The notes beneath the pieces are model-generated. The model was not told the DNA's origin. It made no database searches and was given only the letters and a program-made list of their open reading frames with translations. Positions 32,238 to 36,357 of a stretch of DNA of 36,357 nt are shown here, in pieces. The translations under genes and the position numbers were made by a program. Source of the DNA: a virus. Position 1 is the stretch's first letter, and every line of letters starts with the position of its first letter. The stretch spans positions 1 to 36,357 of the IMG/VR virus record IMGVR_UViG_3300031728_000002. The stretch is one strand, 5' to 3'.

Positions 32238-32804
32238 ATGAAGAAAGAAGAGGGTTATAAAGGTATGAAATATCGAGATGTTGATGCGTTGTTGAAGATT
32301 TTTAAGAAGCTTGCTAAGACAGTTGAAGTTATTCCAAGGTGGGAAAATGCTAAACGTGTAAAAATATTAAAGGAAATTATTGGACCTATTGATATAGCAC
32401 GTGAAGTAACTGATGAGATGAAATCTTATTATGAGAAACAAGATAAGATATTTGAAAAACATGGTACGCCAGTTTCTAGTCAAGGTGGAATGGGTTACAG
32501 GATTGAAAATTGGGGACCAGTTAATGAAGAAATTGCTATCTTAAAAGAAGAGAATAAAGATCTTTTAGAGAAGGAAATAGAAAGGAAAAAAGATATAGAA
32601 CTTTTACTTGATAAGGATGTTGAAGTTAATATTGAACCAATTGATTATGAATGGTGTGGAGATTTAATTGATGGAAATGATCTTGTAGTATTAATGGATT
32701 TTGATCTTGTCAATGAACCTATGTCTGATGAAGAAGCTGAAGAAGCTGAAGATGCAAAACTTAAAAATATTAGGAATTCAAAAAAAAGAGCAAGAAAGAA
32801 ATAA
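32238..32804 (+). CDS. Hypothetical charged helical protein
   Basis: 188 residues from ATG 32238; an in-frame ATG at 32265 is an alternative, and neither has a strong ribosome site. It is helical and charged (KYRDVDALLKIFKKLAKTVE, ILKEENKDLLEKEIERKKDI), with an acidic stretch SDEEAEEAEDAK and a basic end KKRARKK. No enzyme motif is recognised. It may assist the glycosyltransferase or fibre assembly. It starts 3 bases after the glycosyltransferase stop. Confidence 0.5.
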   Translation: MKKEEGYKGMKYRDVDALLKIFKKLAKTVEVIPRWENAKRVKILKEIIGPIDIAREVTDEMKSYYEKQDKIFEKHGTPVSSQGGMGYRIENWGPVNEEIAILKEENKDLLEKEIERKKDIELLLDKDVEVNIEPIDYEWCGDLIDGNDLVVLMDFDLVNEPMSDEEAEEAEDAKLKNIRNSKKRARKK

Positions 32805-32822
32805 TAGGGAGTAAAGTAAAAA

Positions 32823-35087
32823 ATGTCTTTAGCTTCTAGTAGTATAAATAAGTCTAGGATAAAGTTTCGTTTTGCTGAACGGTATGCTAGTGATGCAGCA
32901 AATGTTCAAACAGGAGTGAACATTCCTGGTGTTTATAGGGGTGCAGAAGTATTAGAATCTGAAGGTGGAGCAGACACTTCTTTTAGAATTGAGCTTGGAC
33001 CAGAAAATGATTCATTGATTCTTCATCAGAATACTACAAATGGAATGGCCACAGTTGTTAGATTGGAATCAAGAGTCATATTGGATATGAGTTCTCAAAC
33101 ATGGCCTATTCCTTCAGATGTTGAATGGGTTGTATATATGATTGTTGATTATCAAGATTTTAAGGATACGACTGGTGCATTTGAAGTTGATATTCCATCT
33201 AATGTTCCTGATGATGCAGTTATTCTTGCTCATATATTGATGCAATCTGGTGATATTTCTATATTGCAATCAAGAATTAGGACTGATGGTAGTTATAGAG
33301 ATAAGGTTTTAGGTAAGAAAGGGATACTTGTAAGAAGAAAAGTTGAAAAAACTACTAGTAGTGCAACAAGATTTCAACTTACAGGTAGGATATCTTTTGT
33401 TGATAAAACGTATAATTGGTCTGGAAAGATTAAGCTTGCAGGTGGAATAAATAATAATGTGGTGATGATTGGAAGTAATGGTGGTGAAATATATGCTGGG
33501 TCATGGTATACACAAGAAACAGGTGGTAGTGTAATAAGTTTATCAGATTTGGATGAAGATGGTTGTTATACTGACCCATGGATTTCTATGGTATTTCTTG
33601 ATGTTTCTGAATCTAGTTGGACAGGAACATTTGCTGTTGTTTACTGGGAATTTGTAGAACTTGAAGATCTTGATACTGACGATGCTATTGCTACAGATGT
33701 AAATCTGCATGCAAATAATATTTATTGTAAAGAAAACAAGACGTATACTGATGAACAATTATATTTGGGTTCATTAACTAGTCAAATTAGTAGTTTGTTG
33801 TATTTTATACAACAGAGGATTAAGAATATTCATCCAGATTCTGTTTCATCTTCATGGACTTTATTATGGAGGTCAAACAATGTTATATTTGATTCTAATG
33901 TAGATGAAAAAACTGTATCGGTTTATTTTTCTAGTGAGGGTATTCTTGTATGCAAGGGTGGGTATATGAGTGGTACCAATGATTTTCATGTAAATGAAAT
34001 TGGTTATTGTTCTGTAGTATTTATAGATGATGACAAAATTTATAAAATGGTGAGGTCATTTATAAGTGCTCCTACTTCTGTAGATATACGTTATGATGGA
34101 GATTGGGATTCTTGGGATAGATATGGGGCAGGTCTTTTTACATTTGGGAAAAGTGGTGTTCAACGTTTATTTAATTTTTTTGAGTATGGAACTGCAAAAA
34201 TGGCAGCATTGCCTAATGAAGGAGGAAGAGATTTTCGTTTAGAAATTCTTCGTTTGGCAGAACATGTTCGTGTTTATTATACAAATCCTGATGATGGTGC
34301 ATCTTTTGAAATTGCATGTGGTTGTTATTGGGATGATTCAGTCAATTTATGGAAAAGAGTAGGTATACAAGAATTTAATAGTGTATTATATTCTTTTAGT
34401 AGGTCTGGATTTGTTTTTTTTAATAAAAATCGTAATGATGCAAATTGGACAACTGGTTGGAGTTCAACAGATTTTTCTGTATCATGGTCATTTTCAGATG
34501 ATACGAGTTTTTCACCAATTAAGTTAGTTGGTTCAATAAAAGAAGAATGGGATATAGATTTTAAGGTTGTTTTATCAAATGATTTGATAAAGGCAATGGG
34601 AAGATCTTCAGGATGGGAAGGTGTTGAGAGAGGAAGGAAGCTTTTTTATAGAGGTGAAAGATTAATTGTACCTTCAACTGGAAATTTTTCAGTAGTAAAA
34701 AAAAGTGGTCTTAATGCGGACATAGTAGTAAGTGCTCCAACTAGTTGGGGATTTACTGCTGGAGGTCTTATATATTTGGTTGATTCTTTAGAAGGTGCAG
34801 CTATTTATAATCTTGCTATTGATAGAATAAATTTAATTGGATGGAATTTAGGAATAAATCCTGGTTCTCATATTTGTTTGAGAGGTGATGGAGTTAATAA
34901 ATCATGGTTGGTTAAAGAAGTTTATGAAGTGGGTGGTGCAACAAATAATACATCATGTATCGTAGAAACTAATAGTGGTATTGATAATGTTCCGACATCT
35001 GTAGGAACAAAAAAAGCGTATTATGTTTCCAATGAAGATTTAGGAAGTGAAGCAACAGCCGTTTATACTATAAAAGTGTTTGGATGA
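32823..35087 (+). CDS. Baseplate/fibre-associated structural protein
   Basis: 754 residues, behind AGGGAGTAAAGTAAAA. The N-terminal 120 residues (SRIKFRFAERYASDAANVQT, PGVYRGAEVLESE) look like a virion-attachment module. The rest is beta-rich, with Trp- and Tyr-rich blocks (WTLLWRSNNVIF, GWSSTDFSVSWSFSDD), and ends in a small beta-domain (KKAYYVSNEDLGSEATAVYT). It is plausibly a fibre, or a baseplate protein joining fibres to the wedges. I cannot match it to T4 gp9, gp10 or gp12 with confidence. Confidence 0.5.
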   Translation: MSLASSSINKSRIKFRFAERYASDAANVQTGVNIPGVYRGAEVLESEGGADTSFRIELGPENDSLILHQNTTNGMATVVRLESRVILDMSSQTWPIPSDVEWVVYMIVDYQDFKDTTGAFEVDIPSNVPDDAVILAHILMQSGDISILQSRIRTDGSYRDKVLGKKGILVRRKVEKTTSSATRFQLTGRISFVDKTYNWSGKIKLAGGINNNVVMIGSNGGEIYAGSWYTQETGGSVISLSDLDEDGCYTDPWISMVFLDVSESSWTGTFAVVYWEFVELEDLDTDDAIATDVNLHANNIYCKENKTYTDEQLYLGSLTSQISSLLYFIQQRIKNIHPDSVSSSWTLLWRSNNVIFDSNVDEKTVSVYFSSEGILVCKGGYMSGTNDFHVNEIGYCSVVFIDDDKIYKMVRSFISAPTSVDIRYDGDWDSWDRYGAGLFTFGKSGVQRLFNFFEYGTAKMAALPNEGGRDFRLEILRLAEHVRVYYTNPDDGASFEIACGCYWDDSVNLWKRVGIQEFNSVLYSFSRSGFVFFNKNRNDANWTTGWSSTDFSVSWSFSDDTSFSPIKLVGSIKEEWDIDFKVVLSNDLIKAMGRSSGWEGVERGRKLFYRGERLIVPSTGNFSVVKKSGLNADIVVSAPTSWGFTAGGLIYLVDSLEGAAIYNLAIDRINLIGWNLGINPGSHICLRGDGVNKSWLVKEVYEVGGATNNTSCIVETNSGIDNVPTSVGTKKAYYVSNEDLGSEATAVYTIKVFG

Positions 35088-35093
35088 TAAAAT

Positions 35094-36357
35094 ATGACAA
35101 CAACTTTAAATTATCCAAGTGGGACTGGTTTTTTTGGGAGGGGATATTGGGGAAGAAAAGTATTTTGGTTAAATGTACCATCTCAATGGAGGAATTTAGA
35201 CCAGTATAATTATTTGCAAATGTTGCTTAATACATGGGGAGATGTAGGTGAGAATTTAATTGAATATATTAAACTTCTTCCTAAACAAAGAGATCCATAT
35301 GAAGTTAGGACATTAAATACTATAGTAAAATGGTTTTATGTAACAGAAGCATTTAATTATTATGATAAAGATAAAGGAAATATAATTAGATTAATAGGAG
35401 AGAAAGATCCAGATAGATTGCCAGGTGCCAATTTACTTGCTGAACAAAATTATACTGAATATTTATTTGGTGAAACAATAGATGCGACTTATCAACATAA
35501 TGCTAATAGAATATTTATTAGACAGTTTTATTCATCAAATGATTCGTTAGTATCTAAAATTATAGTGTATTCTTTATTGAGTGGTAATGTTAAGGTTATG
35601 GTATATGATGATAATGCTGGTACACCTGGTAAATTATTATCATCAAATGATTCTAGTGTTGCAGTTATTGGTGGTCAATGGAATTTAATATCTGTACCAA
35701 AATTTAATGTTTTATCTGATACATATTATTGGATAGGAGCGATTACAGATACTGACCAGGCAATTGGTAGACATTCTTCTACTGGGGGAGTAACAGAATA
35801 TTTAGATGCTTTATATTCTGATTGGTCGGCACCAAACATATGGCCAGGGGGTTCATCGATTACATATCAATCTTGTTTTTCTGCATATGGAGCATTTTTA
35901 TATACAGAAGCAGATTTAATTTCGGATGGATTTGATTGGTATCCGTATGAGCCATTATCTGAAGTAAGCAGATATTGGCAATTAAGATGGAATGATGCAC
36001 AATATGAAGTCATGAATGTTCGTTCCAGGAATTTTGACCAAGAAAATATATATAATTCAAATAATTCTTTAGCAAATGAGATATGGGTAAAGGGTGGAGA
36101 TTTAACGTTATTATTTGATTATTTAACAAATAGATTATGGAATAAGTCTATAGAAGATGACCTAATTCAAGGTACTGTAGAAATAGGTATTACTGACGGG
36201 TCTCAAAGGCCATATATTGAATTGCCTGTTACTCCGATAAGACTTGAGAATAGGTGGTCTAGTTTGGTTGCTCCATCTTCTTTAATAGAAGCTTCTACAT
36301 TAAGGATTTATATTCCATTGCAAGGGGGAGGTAATAGAATACTTTATGATTATCCAA
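35094..36357 (+). CDS. Large baseplate/tail protein, 3' truncated at window end
   Basis: At least 421 residues, open to the right edge; the start is the ATG at 35094, six bases after the stop at 35087. The N-terminal part (FFGRGYWGRKVFWLNVPSQW, MLLNTWGDVGENLIEYIKLL) resembles the first domain of tail proteins that follow gpJ (tail protein I type). Residues ~165-230 form a beta-sandwich of the carbohydrate-binding kind (SKIIVYSLLSGNVKVMVYDD, then AGTPGKLLSS). A fibre connector or wedge-associated adhesin is likely. Truncation prevents a firmer call. Confidence 0.6.
   Translation, partial: MTTTLNYPSGTGFFGRGYWGRKVFWLNVPSQWRNLDQYNYLQMLLNTWGDVGENLIEYIKLLPKQRDPYEVRTLNTIVKWFYVTEAFNYYDKDKGNIIRLIGEKDPDRLPGANLLAEQNYTEYLFGETIDATYQHNANRIFIRQFYSSNDSLVSKIIVYSLLSGNVKVMVYDDNAGTPGKLLSSNDSSVAVIGGQWNLISVPKFNVLSDTYYWIGAITDTDQAIGRHSSTGGVTEYLDALYSDWSAPNIWPGGSSITYQSCFSAYGAFLYTEADLISDGFDWYPYEPLSEVSRYWQLRWNDAQYEVMNVRSRNFDQENIYNSNNSLANEIWVKGGDLTLLFDYLTNRLWNKSIEDDLIQGTVEIGITDGSQRPYIELPVTPIRLENRWSSLVAPSSLIEASTLRIYIPLQGGGNRILYDYP

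Noticed and set aside
1-36357. CRISPR arrays, tRNA/rRNA genes, transposases or integrases
   Set aside because: No regularly spaced repeats, tRNA cloverleafs with CCA/TTCRA boxes, or recombinase-like motifs were seen on either strand.
1-36357. Alternative genetic code with recoded TAG or TGA
   Set aside because: All three stop codons end well-spaced genes at overlaps with following starts, and no long protein is interrupted in frame by TAG or TGA.

Overview
The window is a 36 kb stretch of the structural (late) region of an AT-rich tailed bacteriophage with a contractile tail (myovirus type, Caudoviricetes). The basis is a syntenic set of tail genes on the + strand: tail sheath, two tail-tube-like proteins, a T4 gp26/gp51-like baseplate assembly protein, tape measure, a LysM/gp53-like baseplate protein, a gpD/gp27-like hub, a gp5/gpV-like spike, gp25, a baseplate J wedge, and several very long beta-rich fibre proteins. 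Genes are packed with stop/start overlaps, use TAA, TAG and TGA as stops, and mostly carry GGAG-like ribosome binding sites, so the standard bacterial code applies. The host cannot be named from the sequence. No tRNA, rRNA, CRISPR array or insertion sequence is visible. Whether the genome is strictly lytic cannot be judged here.

Layout. 1-5.5 kb: the end of a beta-helix fibre/spike protein, a long beta-repeat structural protein and three small proteins. 5.5-7.3 kb: two membrane-anchored coiled-coil proteins and a cluster of very small overlapping genes, one apparently split by a frame break. 7.3-16.5 kb: neck/terminator candidates, sheath, tubes and a run of small unassigned genes. 16.5-17.25 kb: a short cassette on the opposite strand encoding a complete CheY-like receiver protein and two small proteins, with its own sigma70-type promoter. 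17.4-18.6 kb: a ribbon-helix-helix DNA-binding protein overlapping the baseplate assembly gene, which has a classical -1 slippery heptamer leading into a 66-codon extension just before the tape measure. 18.6-27.3 kb: tape measure and baseplate. 27.3-36.4 kb: fibres and a family-25-like glycosyltransferase; the last gene runs off the window.

The most unusual signal is a set of six perfect 16-bp or near-16-bp palindromes, most of them sitting between the stop codon of one late gene and the Shine-Dalgarno sequence of the next. Five share the core CGAACTCGAGTTCG, which has the GAAC-N4-GTTC form of a Gram-positive-type LexA/SOS box. The sixth is TGTTTCACGTGAAACA, an exact match to the bacterial chromosomal parS (ParB-binding) consensus. 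Together with the RHH protein and the receiver protein, they suggest that this late region is wired to a DNA-binding regulator, to host SOS control and/or to host chromosome-partition machinery, or alternatively that it uses 16-nt RNA hairpins next to ribosome binding sites. These functional readings are inference; the sites themselves are read directly from the sequence.
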